Notes: a model not told the origin generated them from the sequence alone. A stretch of DNA of 64,000 nt from Porphyra umbilicalis (GCA_002049455.2 KV918816.1:186001-250000); one strand, 5' to 3'; shown: positions 30,607 through 47,356, counted from the first letter of the stretch. Numbers and translations: made by a program.

Positions 30607-31220
30607 TGGGCGCTGTGATCACGCGGGTGCCAACTGCAAAAGTCAAACGGCTGCTTCCCGATCGTCGGGAATGTGTACCACCCTACTTGGGGGGTACAGT
30701 CATTGCGCATTTATATGTGTCCCGCTTATTTATAAGGTACCCTGCTTTATAACTGAGCACAACTCGATCGCTCCAGTGCGGGGCCCACCGCACTTGATGG
30801 CACTTGAAATGATGATTCACAGCTGATTTGTGATTGAGTAGTCTGTTGCCTCAAGTCTGTCAGAATTTTCCTGCCTACCCCCCCAGGAACACCTCGTGAA
30901 GAACGGGGCACCAGTCTTGCCACGCCTTTCCGTGTCTCATTGCACCATTTATGATTCAAATCCACGATTGAGCGTCATGAGCGCCTCGGGTGGTTGTCGT
31001 TTCGGAACCGATTGTCCAATCAGATATAAATTAACACGTGGGCTACAAAGTGCTCCACCCTGCTTTACAAGCGCACAATGACTGTACTGGGGCGTACTGG
31101 GGCCCGATTTCCGTACTGTGGGGCCAAAACGGAGGCCCGGAGCCCAAAATGGAGCCCGGCCGCAGCCCGGCCTGTGCCAGGCCGGCCGAAACGTGGGCTA
31201 CAAGTCTGCATGTCAGGTAC

Positions 31221-31250
31221 TCGAGACGGCTCGAGACGGCTCGAGACGGC
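31221..31250. repeat. Three tandem copies of TCGAGACGGC
   Basis: Three perfect 10-bp units in a row, between AT-richer flanks. Confidence 0.9.
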
Positions 31251-31265
31251 GACCGGATTTCGCGT

Positions 31266-31296
31266 CTTGTAGCCTACCTCTGAAGCAGGCTACAAG
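31266..31296. repeat. Hairpin, 10-bp perfect arms
   Basis: CTTGTAGCCT and AGGCTACAAG separated by 11 bp. The arm motif ggctacaag also occurs near 31,042, 31,193 and 31,411. Confidence 0.7.
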
Positions 31297-31390
31297 TCGA
31301 TCAAAACCCAGGAAAATCGAGGCCTCAGGGGCCATTTCATCGGCACTCTGCACACAATCGCCATTCCCAGACGGCTCCCAAGTTTTACGA

Positions 31391-31420
31391 CTTGTGGCCG
31401 GCCTGAAAGCAGGCTACAAG
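31391..31420. repeat. Second hairpin with the same arm motif
   Basis: CTTGTGGCC paired with GGCTACAAG across a short loop (ggcctgaaagca). Sequence and spacing resemble the hairpin 125 bp upstream, so the two are probably copies. Confidence 0.6.
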
Positions 31421-32964
31421 TGGAGCCATTCGGCCCACTTTCAGCAACCGCTAGGCAGCTAGGCGCGGGAAGGCGGCTCCGGGTCACAAGTCAGAGATGA
31501 TCAGCGTCGCTGGAATGCCCGGCGGCCTCTTCACTGAACACGAGCGCAGCTGACTGATTCGTGGCTGCCAAATGTCACACATCATGCCTGGTGTGCAGTG
31601 TGTGGTTCCTTTGTCAGCCGACTCAGATGCAGGAGCCAATAAGAAGACGTGCTGAAGCGCGAACGTCGTGCTGGGATGTGCCCAATGACACGGGCTCGCA
31701 CGCTGTCATCTGTGCTGGGCCGCGCCAATACGTATGTCATGCCATCTTTGTGCCTGGGTTGTTTTTCGGTGGCACGACACGGCCGCACGAAAACACCGCC
31801 TTGCAGACCTCGAACGAATCGCGTCCCGTTCAATCTCACGCGGAGACTCCTAGCCGCTGGGGGTGATCCCATAACAGTTACGTGGCAGTCCGACGCTGTG
31901 GATCGAGGCCACCGCAAGCGTGATCCACGGGCGCGACCTTCGCGAGCACGCGCCGACAACAAAGTCAGAACATGACGGCTCCCGTAGCATGCGACCTTGC
32001 AATCGCACCGACCGTCTTCCTCACCCCCGCCCCCTCCCGCCTCCCTCCTCGCCGACTCGCCCAGGGGCGCCCCGGCTGTTCTCTTACAGTTTCCAGGCAT
32101 GGGAACGCACGAGATCTCTTTTGAAGTGAACGATGCGGTGCACTGCGCGGGTCACGGTTGGCACTTGTACGTCCTAGGCATTGCGCCTCTTTTGCGTGCG
32201 TTTCTCTTCTTTGCGCGTAAGTGACATACGAGACTACCATCAACTGCCTGCGCTCATGTGGTTCACTTCCTTGGAAAACCGTGCGCTGCCGACAAAGAGA
32301 GTGCTGACCGATTCTCCGTTTCCCTGCTCCTTTCGTGCTTGCCTTGGACTTGGTGATCGCCTCTCGTCTGCTTGGCCTGTGTCACTGTGATCTGCTGCCT
32401 GGTGTCATGTTACTTCTCGCGTTGGTGGTGGCTTGGATTGCCTGCTTCTGATCGTGGTCGCGTTCCGCCTCTGCTCCCTGCCCTCTGCTCTGTTTTTTTC
32501 TTCTGTTTTCCTGCCTGTTGTCCTTTTTCTTGGCGTCCTCGGTGGTGCGCAGGTGTATGCCTGCCTTCAATAGTGGTAGTCTCGGCGTGTATGTGGTTGT
32601 GGGCAGTAGGGCTGATGGAGCGTAGTAAAAAACCGCCCAGAGGCAGTGTCAGTAATCCTCTAGAACAACTGCCGGCAGGCCCGAAGCGTAGCGCCCACAA
32701 AATCGGCAGGACGCATCTCTGCGAGACACGTACCGTTGTCGGCGCGCGATACGTTTCACTGGAATGGTCGGCTACGCTTCAAGTCTTGTGCATTTGCATT
32801 CCGTCCGGACAGGGCCTCCACAGAGCCCCTGAGGGGGGGGTGTATGAAAACCACCCCCCCTCCCAGAGACATCATTGGCCATTGTCACAGTACTTGCACG
32901 TCTTAAAACGCGAATAATCGCTGATGTACTAGTTTGGAAGAACACTGTGGGGAAACGAGGCAAG

Positions 32965-33593
32965 TATGGTGCGTGTCCCAAAAATGAGACATGCGCGTTT
33001 TCTGGAAGACTGACACATCACTGCACGGTGGCAGGCGGGGTGGGGTACGAGAAAACTCTCAACTGGCCTCCATGGAAAGTGCCTCTCCCGAGACGTTCTT
33101 GCCTGACAACTCCTTAGTACCTGCCTGTGGGCCCTGTTCTGTGGACCTCTCAGCTAACTCCGATCTTGGAGCCAATCTTTTTCAGGTTCTTGGGGTTACA
33201 GGTTTGCAACGCCTAAGTTCATGTGCTAACTGGAGCTTCGATGAGAGGTGTCCCAAATCGTGTTTTCTTCACAGGGGGCTACATGGCGGTCTTTTTCACG
33301 TTTTTATTGGTAAGGTGGTGCTCTTTTCTTCGTGCACAAACTGTCAGCACATGCCTGCCCTAGTATCCGTGCATTTGATTGGGGGGCGTGATCGTCACCT
33401 GTCGAAGCTGCAATGAATGATACTTCCCCCCATGACACGTGAGGATGTGCCGCCTCTGCTAATAGTGTCAGGGGCCGTTCTGGCAACGCAGAGGGTCCGA
33501 GTGGGTCACATTACATCATCGGACCGCTGCAGAAGGCCGGTGGGCCGAGAAAAAAAAAACCCGCGATGTCTCATTTTTGGGACACGCACCATA
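32965..33593. mobile_element. Non-autonomous element with 28-bp inverted ends
   Basis: A perfect 28-bp inverted repeat lies at 32,965-32,992 (starting TATGGTGCGTGTCCC) and 33,566-33,593. If the outer TA is the target duplication, the element is 32,967-33,591. The GTGTCCCAAAAAT-type end resembles those of Tc1/mariner elements. The 573-bp interior has only short, unrecognised frames. Identical arms suggest a recent insertion. Confidence 0.65.
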
Positions 33594-34194
33594 ACCCCGC
33601 GAATATGTGTACTGGGCCCATTTCACCTCAATCTGAAATGCGACGTGCTGTACTGGTCAGTACGCCCAAGTACAGTGGTACACTTTACCGACAATGCGCT
33701 TGCCATTGCCGTTGCAGATTTTAAGACATCTTGGGTTAGTTTGACTGGCACGCTGCTCGCGGGCGCGGGGAGGGATTGCTCCCCGCGCCTCCCCCGCCCC
33801 TCAATTTAGGCTGAGCCGTCGCGATCTCTGGGTACCCATGGATCGCAGAGGCGGGCATCCATCCGATGTGACGGGTTGGTGGACGCGCGCCTCGGCGTTC
33901 GCGCCAAACAATTGCCGTAGCAGCAGCACAGGCGGTGTGGCGCGAGTCTGCGGGGGTGGGGGCAGCAGGGGTTGATAGCCGAATCTGGGTCTCCACGAGC
34001 GGCCATGGGGGATGAATGGACTGGCAACGTAGTTCCACAGTTCCGCATTCCCGCCCGTGCCCTCCCGCTCTCTTGTTCGACGGCTTCTCCCCGCTCCCCG
34101 CCACTCGCTCCCCGCCGTTCCCTCGACTCGGGGTGGATCTCCCCTTTCAATGCTCGGTGCTTTTCCTCGCTAACTTCGTTCGTTGCTGGCCGTC
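33594..34194. other. Upstream of the zinc-finger gene
   Basis: No gene. The last 130 bp are pyrimidine-rich and are probably the leader of the zinc-finger gene. Confidence 0.35.
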
Positions 34195-34977
34195 ATGGCC
34201 TCTGCTGCTGGAGTCGTCGACGGGCCGCAGCCCAACGAAGGTGTCGGCATTGTCGACGCGCAAGCCGAGCGGCCACGCCCCGGAGCCACCCCCCCCCCAC
34301 GCCAAGTGACCGTCGTCGAGGTCACTCCGCCCTTTGTCGTGCCGCGCATGGGGCCGGCCGACACCGTCCTCGGTGGTCAGCGTGCGGAGTCGGTGGTGCC
34401 GGTGGTGGCCGTCGCACCACCCGCCCCACAACTCCCGTGGGCGGCCGCCGCCGTGACGCTCGTGACGCCGCGCGAGACGGTCATGTCGACGGGGCGGGAG
34501 CGGCGGCGCATCACCGAGCGGCCGGCCGCCGATGTGGACGCGACGGCCGCCGTAGCGGCCGTCGACGTGTCGTCGCCCTTTGTGATGAGGGTCGGAGGGG
34601 ACGGGGCAGCGGGACGGTTGTTGGCCGCCGCCCGTGGGGACCACCAGCTCCCCGAAGTGCCCGTGTGGAAGTGCCCCGTGTGCCCGTGGATGTCGCGCGC
34701 CGGCGCGCGGGTGTCGGCGCTGGCCGCCCACCTCGACGCCGTCCACGCGGCCGACGCGCCGCTGCTGACCCTCTGTGCGCACTGCGCCGTCCGTGAGCGG
34801 AGCGTGCGGGCCATGTTTGTCCACATTGCGTACCAGCACGCGGACCGGCCCGCCATGTTGCGGTGCGCGCTCTGTGAGACGGGGTATCCTGGGCCGTTTC
34901 GGGATTGCCCTTGGTGCGAGGCCGCGGCGGACAGCGATGGGAGTACGAGGGATCCACCGAGTGGTGGGAGCTCGTGA
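34195..34977 (+). CDS. C2H2-type zinc-finger protein, 260 residues
   Basis: ATG in gtcATGGcc; single exon. Residues 1 to about 150 are Ala/Pro/Val-rich without fold. The C-terminal third holds W-K-C-P-V-C-P-W ... H-L-D-A-V-H (C-x2-C-x15-H-x4-H), then L-C-A-H-C ... H-I-A-Y-Q-H (C-x2-C-x12-H-x4-H, classical spacing), then C-A-L-C ... C-P-W-C (four Cys). A paralogue lies 4.8 kb away, divergently oriented, with matching fingers. The role is probably nucleic-acid binding; the pair could be host genes or carried by a mobile unit. Confidence 0.65.
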   Translation: MASAAGVVDGPQPNEGVGIVDAQAERPRPGATPPPRQVTVVEVTPPFVVPRMGPADTVLGGQRAESVVPVVAVAPPAPQLPWAAAAVTLVTPRETVMSTGRERRRITERPAADVDATAAVAAVDVSSPFVMRVGGDGAAGRLLAAARGDHQLPEVPVWKCPVCPWMSRAGARVSALAAHLDAVHAADAPLLTLCAHCAVRERSVRAMFVHIAYQHADRPAMLRCALCETGYPGPFRDCPWCEAAADSDGSTRDPPSGGSS

Positions 34978-37741
34978 CGTGCCGGTAGCGGGGTATGGGA
35001 GGGTGAGCGAGTCTTTGACTGTCGCGCGGTGTGAAGGCCGCCGCTGGTGCGGGTACGACAACGATGTGGGGTGTGTTTTCGTCTGAAGAAGGTCGACTTT
35101 TTGTGTGACGGTACAACTGAAGAAGAAAAGAAAGGGAGCGCGACCTCAACCAACAGCATCAATCGACGTGCACGTCGACAGCAGGCACAAAGCGCAACAA
35201 GCCGCTTCCGAGCGTGCGACACCAGGCCGTCGGGCAAGCGGAGCGCGACGGAGCAACACGTGGGCACGGCGAGCAGCAAGACGGCCACGCGGCTGGCGGG
35301 CTGCAGCCACGATTGCTGGTTGCCCAGCGTCTGGTCTGTGCGCCGGCCGCCGTCGCGCGACGCCGCCCGCCGACCGCGCGACCGAGGCGGGACGCCGGGC
35401 CATCCGCACGAGTGGCAGCCGTGCACGCGTGCGTGCCGCGGCACCGCCGTGCCGTCACACGCAAAATGCGCCGCGGCCGCTTTGCGCCATCCCCCCGTTG
35501 GGGGGGGGTCCCCCGCAGCCGCCGCACGCGCCAGATCAGGGACACACGCGCGCGCGGGCGGTGGCCGCGGGCGGGGTGGCGGGCGCCCCGCCGCGGACCC
35601 CGACGCATGGCGGGGGGGGGGGGGGGGTGGGGCGGCGGCGCGAGGGGCCGCCCCGCAGCCCCTCTCCCCAGGCGCTGCGCGACGCGCGTGGGGCCCCCAC
35701 GGCGGCGACGGGCGTGGGTGCTCCCCGCCGCGCGCCGCCGCGGTGCCGCCGCCCGCCACCCCCTGCCACCGCCCGCCGCCGCCCGCGTCTGGCCGCGGAA
35801 CGCTGCCGGTGCGGGGGTGCCCCCCCCCCCCCCCCAGCCCCACCTCCCCATCCCCGCCCGCGTCGCACCAACCACCGGCACGCCCCCCACCCGCGCCTGC
35901 CCCAACCCCCCCCCTCCGCGCGTGGCACCCAATTTTCCGTCCCGCCCCGGGAAGCCCCCTCCCATCCCCCCCCCCCCCCCCCCTCCCCCCCCCCCCCTCC
36001 CCTCATGCCCCCGCCATGGCCCACTGCTGCGCCGCGCCCACCCGTTGGGCGGTTCCCCCCGCGTCGGCCACCATCACCCCCAGGAACCACCCTCAACGCA
36101 CCCCCGCCGCGACGGCGGCAGCCACCGCCGCCGTTGCGTCTGCGGCGGCGGGGGGGCGCGCGCGAGGCGCCCCCGCGGGGCGCCCGCGCCCGCCCCGCGC
36201 CCGCCGCCGCCGCCGCCGCCCGCGCCCGGGCGGGGGGCGCCCCCGCCGCACCGCCGCCGCCGCCGCCGCCGCCCGCGCGTGGCGCCCCCGTCGACGCGCC
36301 GTCGGCGGCGGCGGCGGCGGCGGCGGCAGCGGCGGCCGGCGGGGGGGGGGGGGCCGCGCCCGCCGCGGCGGACCGCCCCGCCCTCCCCGTACCGGCGTGC
36401 GCGCCAGACGTAGCGGGGGGGGCTGCTGCTGCCGCCCGCGGCGGCGGCGGGGGGGGGAGAGGGGACCCCGACGCCCCACCGGGGGGGGGCGGCGGACCCC
36501 CCCCCCACTCGCCCGCTCTTGGCGCCGTGCGCGCGGCGCGCGGACGGCGCGCGCGGGGTGGCGGCGGGCGCCCACGCAGGGGGCGGCGGCGGGGCGGACG
36601 GGCGCGTACACGCGTCGCCGTGACCGCGGGCGTGCGCGGCGCGGTGCGGGGGAGCGTCGCCGCTGGTGCTTTTGGCGCACGTTTGTGGCGAGGGGGGGGG
36701 GGGGGGGGGGGTGAGGAGAGCACACACCCGGTGGGGCGACGACGCGTGCGCGGGACGATGGCGGGTGGCGAGGGCGGCGGGGGAGGGGGAGGGCAGAGGG
36801 CGCGCGTGCGTGCCGACGGGTGGGGCGGCCGCGCGTCCGCGTCGCGTCTGCACCGCACCGCGGTCGGCTGCTGCGGCCGCCCGCGTCGGATGCCTGCGCG
36901 GCAATCCGCCGTGTGCCCGGCTGTGGCGCGCCCGCGGGTGGTGGCTGCCGTTGCGTGCGCGGCCACGGGGGGGCCGGCCGGCCCCCCCCTCGGCATGTCA
37001 CGAGGAGGGCCCGTGGCAGCGGCAGCGGCAAGGGGCCGTTGCCGCCGCCCCCACGCGCGCCCACCCGCCGCGCGCGCTCTGCGGACGCGGCACCGCCGCA
37101 CGCACGCCGAGCGCCGACGGTGTGGCGCGGGCGGCGCACCGGCCGGTACCCGTTGCCTGAAGCGACACGTCGAAACGACAAAAAAACAAGCCCGCCGTCG
37201 TCATTGCCGCTGCCGCCGCCGTCGGCGGTGCCGCCGCCGTCGCCGCGCGCCCGCTGCTGACGCAGCGCGGCGCCGCCGGCCGGGGGGCGCGCGGCGGCGG
37301 CGGGTGCGCGCGTCCGCCGGGCGGGGGGCGTCGGACGGGGGTCGCGCACGGGGGCGACCGGCGCACCCGTCGCCACGCTGCAAGGGGGGGGGACGGCCGG
37401 CGGCGGGACCGCGCGTGGGCGTCGTGGAACCCCCCGCGCGCGCGCGGCGTCGGCCGTCTGCGCAAGCCGCGGGGGCACGCCCCCACGGGCGGGGCGCCGC
37501 GGGCAAAGCGCGCGGCGGGGGGCGCCCACGAGCGCCACCCCGCGTCGCGCCGACGGCCACAAAAGCAAGGGGTGTGGAGAAAAAAAAGGCACGGCCGCTG
37601 GGCCTCGTGGCCCGTGTACGCGCGGCACACCTGCGGCGTTGACGAAAAAAAAAAAAGCGACGCGGACCCATCGGATGTGCACCCCGCCCTGCAATCAATC
37701 CCCCCCTCTCTCCCCTGCCAAGCACGCTGCTCACACGTCTC
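34978..37741. other. Extreme GC tract, no supportable gene
   Basis: Between about 35,560 and 37,560 the sequence is nearly all G/C with many runs of 8 or more. Frames up to 800 codons are open on several frames at once, giving only Arg/Pro/Ala/Gly polymers. I find no motif, no convincing start and no preferred frame. A gene broken by homopolymer errors could hide here, but nothing identifies it. Confidence 0.5.
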
Positions 37742-38500
37742 TCAAACGTCCTCAGCCATGGCCACCGGCTCGGCCTCGTGGGCTTCCGGGACGGCCGACG
37801 CGCGGTCCGACAAGGCCTTGTCGGTCTCGTCCTCATCCTCGACAGAGCCGCCGCCTTGGCCCGATAGCCAGCCCGCCTCGGCGGCAGACCCAACGGCGGC
37901 CGAGAGCGACGCCACAAACGCCAACCACACCGACGCCACGCCAATGTTGAGGAAGCCGTTGAGGTAGGTGCGGGGCGACGACGCCACGCCGGCGGTGATG
38001 CCCCACCACACGGCTAGCGCGGCACACAGGAAGGGCAGGGCGGGCTTGAGCGGCGCTACGGGCACGAGCAACGCGGCGAGCGCAACGGCGGTGATGACCG
38101 TGGAGATGACGCCGGCGGCGACGAGGTAGGCGATGCGCGACGGGCAAGAGCCCGCCATGTCGCAAAGCTCGGCGTTGAAGCCCCTGTGGCCACGCGCACG
38201 GCGGGAGGGGGGGGGGGCGGAGCGACGGGCACGGCGGCCAAGGGGGGCAAGGGCGAGGGGAGACCGAGAGACGCGTCAGTACCAGCCTTTGCACGGGGTG
38301 CCCGACGGCGTGGCGCGGGGAAAACAACGGGCACGCGCACGCGCACGGGCGGGGCGCGTGCCGCCGCACGGCGGCCGCAAAACAACCACCACAAAAGGAC
38401 CACACGAACGAGAAACGTACAGGCACGCGAGGCCGCCGACGGCGACAAGCGCCAGCGCCAGCACCTTCTTGCCCTTCATGGTGGCCACCGCCTGTGACAT
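37742..38500 (-). CDS. Four-helix membrane protein, two exons
   Basis: Exon 1 is 38,500-38,421 (ATG in gccatcATG). The intron 38,420-38,184 runs from GTACGT to an acceptor ending ccacag. Exon 2 is 38,183-37,742. The junction keeps the frame, giving 173 residues. Four hydrophobic helices are visible: K-V-L-A-L-A-L-V-A-V-G-G-L-A; A-Y-L-V-A-A-G-V-I-S-T-V-I-T; A-L-P-F-L-C-A-A-L-A-V-W-W-G; and I-G-V-A-S-V-W-L-A-F-V-A-S-L. Two Cys (F-N-A-E-L-C-D and S-C-P) sit in the first loop, and an acidic tail follows. The layout resembles MARVEL/tetraspan proteins with a short first loop; no family motif is decisive. The Met at 38,158 would drop helix 1, so I prefer the spliced model. Confidence 0.65.
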
Positions 38501-40253
38501 GATGGCAGCGGTGTCGGAACGGGGGCGGCGTCGGGGGGGGTGGACCGCGGCGAGGCGCGTGGGGTGGGGTGGCGGGCGGGTGGGGGAGCGGCTCGGGCAG
38601 GCGGGTGGCAGCAGCAGTGGCCACAGAGATCGACGGCAGGCGCGCGCGCGAGACGTGCGTCGTGGGTACGTCGCTGGGAACGACGACGACGGGCACAGCC
38701 GGCGTGGCTGAGAAAACGGCCGTGTGACTGGCGGCCGCCACCCGCGTGTTGTTGGCTGGAAACGCGGCCGCCAGGAGGACAAGAGTCGGTGACGTACGCG
38801 CGTTTTCTGCCGCCCTCGCGGCAGCCCAGGGGCACCTCCCCCGACACGTTTGGTGGGGGGTACCCCCTGACGCGTCCTCGCCGCGTAGACGTAGGCGACG
38901 CCACCGCCACCCTACACGAACGCTAGCGCGAGGCCCTTACGGTGCGTGCCAGCCAGGCGCCTACAGGTCAAGATTAGTCATTGGCCAAGCATCAAAACCC
39001 ACGCCACGCCCAGTTAAGGGGGGACATTAGGATCTGGACACGTTTCGTCATTACAGTGAACACGTATTGCTTCGTGGCTTTCCACCGACTTCTTGCGCCG
39101 TCTTCGCCTCGCCGGTGATCTCTGTCCATGAACCCCCCCCCCCCTCCTACCCTGACCACCCACCGTGACAGCGAGTCCAGGGGGCTTCTACAGAAGCATA
39201 TACATATACCTTATGGTCTGAGTCGGTTCTGCGGGGTCTGCTTGCCCCACAGCCATGGCGTCGACATCGTAGCTGCGTCGCCCACCACTGTGCTCCCTGT
39301 GGTACGTGCATGTATGGCAAAAAAGCAACAGAAAAGCATCATCCGTTTTCTTTGCTCTTGACGGCATATGCGAGAGTGACCCACAGGGTACATTTGCATG
39401 TGGAAAGATAACCGTCGATGACACCTACTTTTTTCGGTATGGTCGCTGGGACTTTCTGGTCGCATTGTATGCTATCTTGATGTCTGGCTTTGCACAGTGA
39501 ATCGGTTTCCACCACTCTGCGGTCTTTATTCCCTTAGAAGGACCATGCCTAAGTGTGCAAAGGGTGTCACCGACCCTGTTTGCTCCAGAACGGGACAGCA
39601 GAGGTATGGGCGGCGCGACGGGAGGACTGGCTCTTGAAAAACACTTTTTTTTTTTGCCCACAATTTCACTGGCTGGAGCAGGAGGCCTGTGCAACGCTGC
39701 TTTGATCTCATGGATTGCGCGGGCTCGTCAACGCGCGCAACACGCGCCAGTCTCCGCAACTTGGGGTCCTGATTTTGGGCTTGACTCTGGCACTTTCTGG
39801 CACTTTCGTGAGGGGTGACCCAGTCCCACACCCTGTGAGACGCCCTTGCGTGAGACAGCTGTTGACTGTTGAGACACGGCTGGCAAAAGTAAAGTATCTT
39901 CCGCACACGTATGCACGTAAATCGCGTTTGTCTGACACTGAGCCTGCAAGCCAATGGATCGCCGAGAATCCTAATGTCCGCTTTGTTGGGATCTTAACTG
40001 GGCGTGACGCATCGACTGGCGACCACGATGGGTAAATTACACCAGAAACAGCCGGGGTCCCCCAAATGGCAACGGCGCAGCAGCCGCAGCTGCAGCGACA
40101 ACGTGCCGCCGCTGCTTCCCGCACGGAGGAAGAAGCGTCAGGAGGGCGGTCACGGACGCGTGTGGGCGCGCCTTGGTCGCCACCACCAGCGCAGGATGCA
40201 ACCGAATACATGTATACACAGTCACGAGTTTGTATGACAAAAGCACAAGCGCA
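38501..40253. other. Intergenic
   Basis: No supportable gene. The middle (about 38,980-40,060) is AT-richer with short frames and a few poly-A/T and poly-C runs. Confidence 0.4.
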
Positions 40254-44853
<4,600 letters not shown>

Positions 44854-45742
44854 GGCGGCGGTCGGTTGGGGGGGGAGGGGGGGGGGGGGGGGGGGTTCAG
44901 AGGAGGGGGGGGGTAGAGGGCAGCGGCAGGGGGAATACGCGGGCGTGGGCGTCAGCGGGACAAGGGCGGGACCGAAAAAAAAACCACGGGGACAGCGGTA
45001 GATGTGGCAAAGACACGGGGGAGGGGAGGATGGTGTGACAGAGACAGCCAACGGCACGGACAGGGCAAGTGCTGATGGAGGATGTGGCCGGGTGACACGG
45101 GCAACCTCGATGACAGAGGCGGCCACGGGGGAAACGGTCGGGGCGCGGCCCCCAAGGAGGAAGAAAAAGGGGGTCTCACCAGCAGATGGGCGCGTGCCAA
45201 TGGCACGTGGCCTCGTACGCCGTGCAGGCTGTGCACGCGGGCGCCTGGGGTCAAAGCTAGTCAATGGGCACCCCCGCACCCCACACCCCCACAGCACCCG
45301 ACGGGCGCACGGGCGGACAGAGGGGAATGGGCAGCGCGCCGTCCGACGGGGGCCGCCACCGACCGCCGCACCGGCCGACCCGGGGGCCAGCCGCCTAACC
45401 CGTCGGGCGTGCCTCGTCAGCACCGTGCATCGCTGGAGTGTGGCCGTGCGCGCGTGCGGCGGGTGCCACGCACAGGGGCGGCCCGTCAGCGCAGGGGGCC
45501 CCGCTGTAATGGCGCTGGCGGGGAACACCGCAGGAAACGCGAGACACGGCGCGCCGCCCGCCCGCCGCGTGGAGCCGCTGCCAGCTGCAGCGCGGTGCTG
45601 GCGGCCACCCGGAACCACCCGGAATCACTCGTCTCGGTGACGAGGCGCGGCGGGAACTCCACCAATGACAGGCGACCACGCCTGCAGTCTGAGCACGGCG
45701 CCGCGTCTGCGGGCGCGTCCCCGATGGTACAGTACCGTACAG
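44854..45742. other. Intergenic, upstream of the pseudokinase-ARM gene
   Basis: No supportable gene; includes a poly-G run at about 44,876-44,895. A plus-strand frame is open but Arg/Pro-rich. Confidence 0.4.
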
Positions 45743-46396
45743 TCACCGTCGCCGCCCCACCTGTGGTTTCGGGACCGCCCGTCGACGCGCGGGCCGACGG
45801 CGCAACGCCTGCATCACAAAGAAGACGGTCGGGTGTACACCACATGCAGATGGGGGGACAGGGGCATCCGCAATGGCCGCCGCGTCCCGCCCACGGTCCG
45901 GACGTCCGCCGCGACGCGCGCCCGACCCGACGCGCTGCGGCGCGCTGGCAAGCCTGACACTGCGGGCGCCGCGTGCGCCGCCGTCCACAGAGATGGACGA
46001 GTCGCCTGTGGGGCGAGCCGCCGGCACCGCCGCCTCGTGCTCCCCCCATCCATACAAACGCCAGGCAGTGACTTCGACCCGCCCCCCACGGGCCAACGCA
46101 AGGACCGTGACGCCGTCCATGGCGGACGGCGTCCGCAAGAGGGAGGCGGTTTTATCCACCGAGACCGCGCTCCACGACCGCGTGCACGGTGCGAGAGGGG
46201 CCGTGCCCCCGCCGCTGCCACGGGGACGCGTGCCGGCACGCCGACCGCAGGCGGCGGCACAGCCGCTCGTACGAGCGACACCCACAACGTCTGCAGCGCG
46301 CACCCCGCCGCCGACGCGGATGGGCTGCGGCGGCGCCCGTCCCACCACCGGCCGTTTGTCGGCGGCAGCCGCGCAGGAAGACGGCACACCCGACAT
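45743..46396 (-). CDS. Unknown 217-residue frame
   Basis: ATG 46,396 in a reasonable context. The central part (S-V-D-K-T-A-S-L-L-R-T-P-S-A-M-D-G-V and W-R-L-Y-G-W-G-E-H-E) looks like folded protein, in contrast to the Arg-rich other frames. No family recognised. It lies 138 bp downstream of the thioredoxin-fold gene on the same strand, so it could also be a continuation or trailer of that gene. Confidence 0.3.
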   Translation of the reverse strand: MSGVPSSCAAAADKRPVVGRAPPQPIRVGGGVRAADVVGVARTSGCAAACGRRAGTRPRGSGGGTAPLAPCTRSWSAVSVDKTASLLRTPSAMDGVTVLALARGGRVEVTAWRLYGWGEHEAAVPAARPTGDSSISVDGGARGARSVRLASAPQRVGSGARRGGRPDRGRDAAAIADAPVPPSACGVHPTVFFVMQALRRRPARRRAVPKPQVGRRR

Positions 46397-46533
46397 GGCG
46401 GGCGCCGCCCGTGCCGCCAGCTGCCCGCGCCTGACGAGCCGCCCACGAGGAGCCGCCCCCGCCCGCCCGGCGCACTCGACGCGCTGCACCAACGCTCCTG
46501 CCCCCCCCCCCCCCCCACCTACGCCTTCACCCC

Positions 46534-46838
46534 CTACGCCGCCCCCACCGCCAGCCGCAGGTCCTCCACGGTGTGGGGTCCGCCAAACTCGGTCACCCCC
46601 CCCCCCCCCCCCACAAACAGCACGGTCGGAAAGCCGTCGACGACGACCCCCCCCCACCCGCCCCCCCCCCCGCGCGCCAACGCCGGCCGCCCCCCCCGGC
46701 ACGCCCGCCGCCGTGGAGCCGTCCAACTCGTAGACGGCCCCTCCCCCCCACCCCCCGCAAACGCACGGTACGTGGCCATGACGCGCTGGGAGAAGCCGCA
46801 CCACGGCGCGTGCACGAGCACCACCGACAGGGGCGGCC

Positions 46839-46878
<40 letters not shown>

Positions 46879-47304
46879 GTCCGCCGCGTCCGCCGCGTCC
46901 GCCGCCCCCGCCGCCGACCCGTTGGCGGCGCCGGTGGCCTCGTCGGCAAGCCGCCCCAACCCCGCCGCCGGGAGCGTCAGCAGCGGCGGGTAGGCCGCCG
47001 ACGGCCACGCAAACGGCCCCGCCGGGCCGCGCGGGGGTGGCGTCCAGCCCCCCCCCCCCCCCCCGCCGCAAACGCGGCCACGACCGCCGCCGCGGCGGCC
47101 GCCGACGGCAGCGCCGCCGCCGCGGCCGCCGCCGGCAGCCGCACCAGCCGGTCGGTCGGCGCGTGCACGAGGGCCACCGACCCGCCGGCGGGGGGCGGCG
47201 GGGGCGCGGGCGGCGGCGCGTCGGCCGCCGCCAGGCGGTCGACCCACACCGCGTAGCGGGACGCGTCGACCCACCCGTAGAGCACGGGGCTCGGTGCCGA
47301 CGCC

Positions 47305-47356
<52 letters not shown>

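Larger units (their letters stand above)
30607..32964. other. AT-richer noncoding island
   Basis: No gene I can support. It holds the short repeats and hairpins listed separately. Several short frames have signal-like hydrophobic stretches (for example near 32,400-32,560) but no homology I recognise. Confidence 0.4.

Noticed and set aside
35105-37642. 845-codon plus-strand frame
   Set aside because: Pure Arg/Pro/Ala/Gly composition, open at the same time on several frames; no preferred frame.
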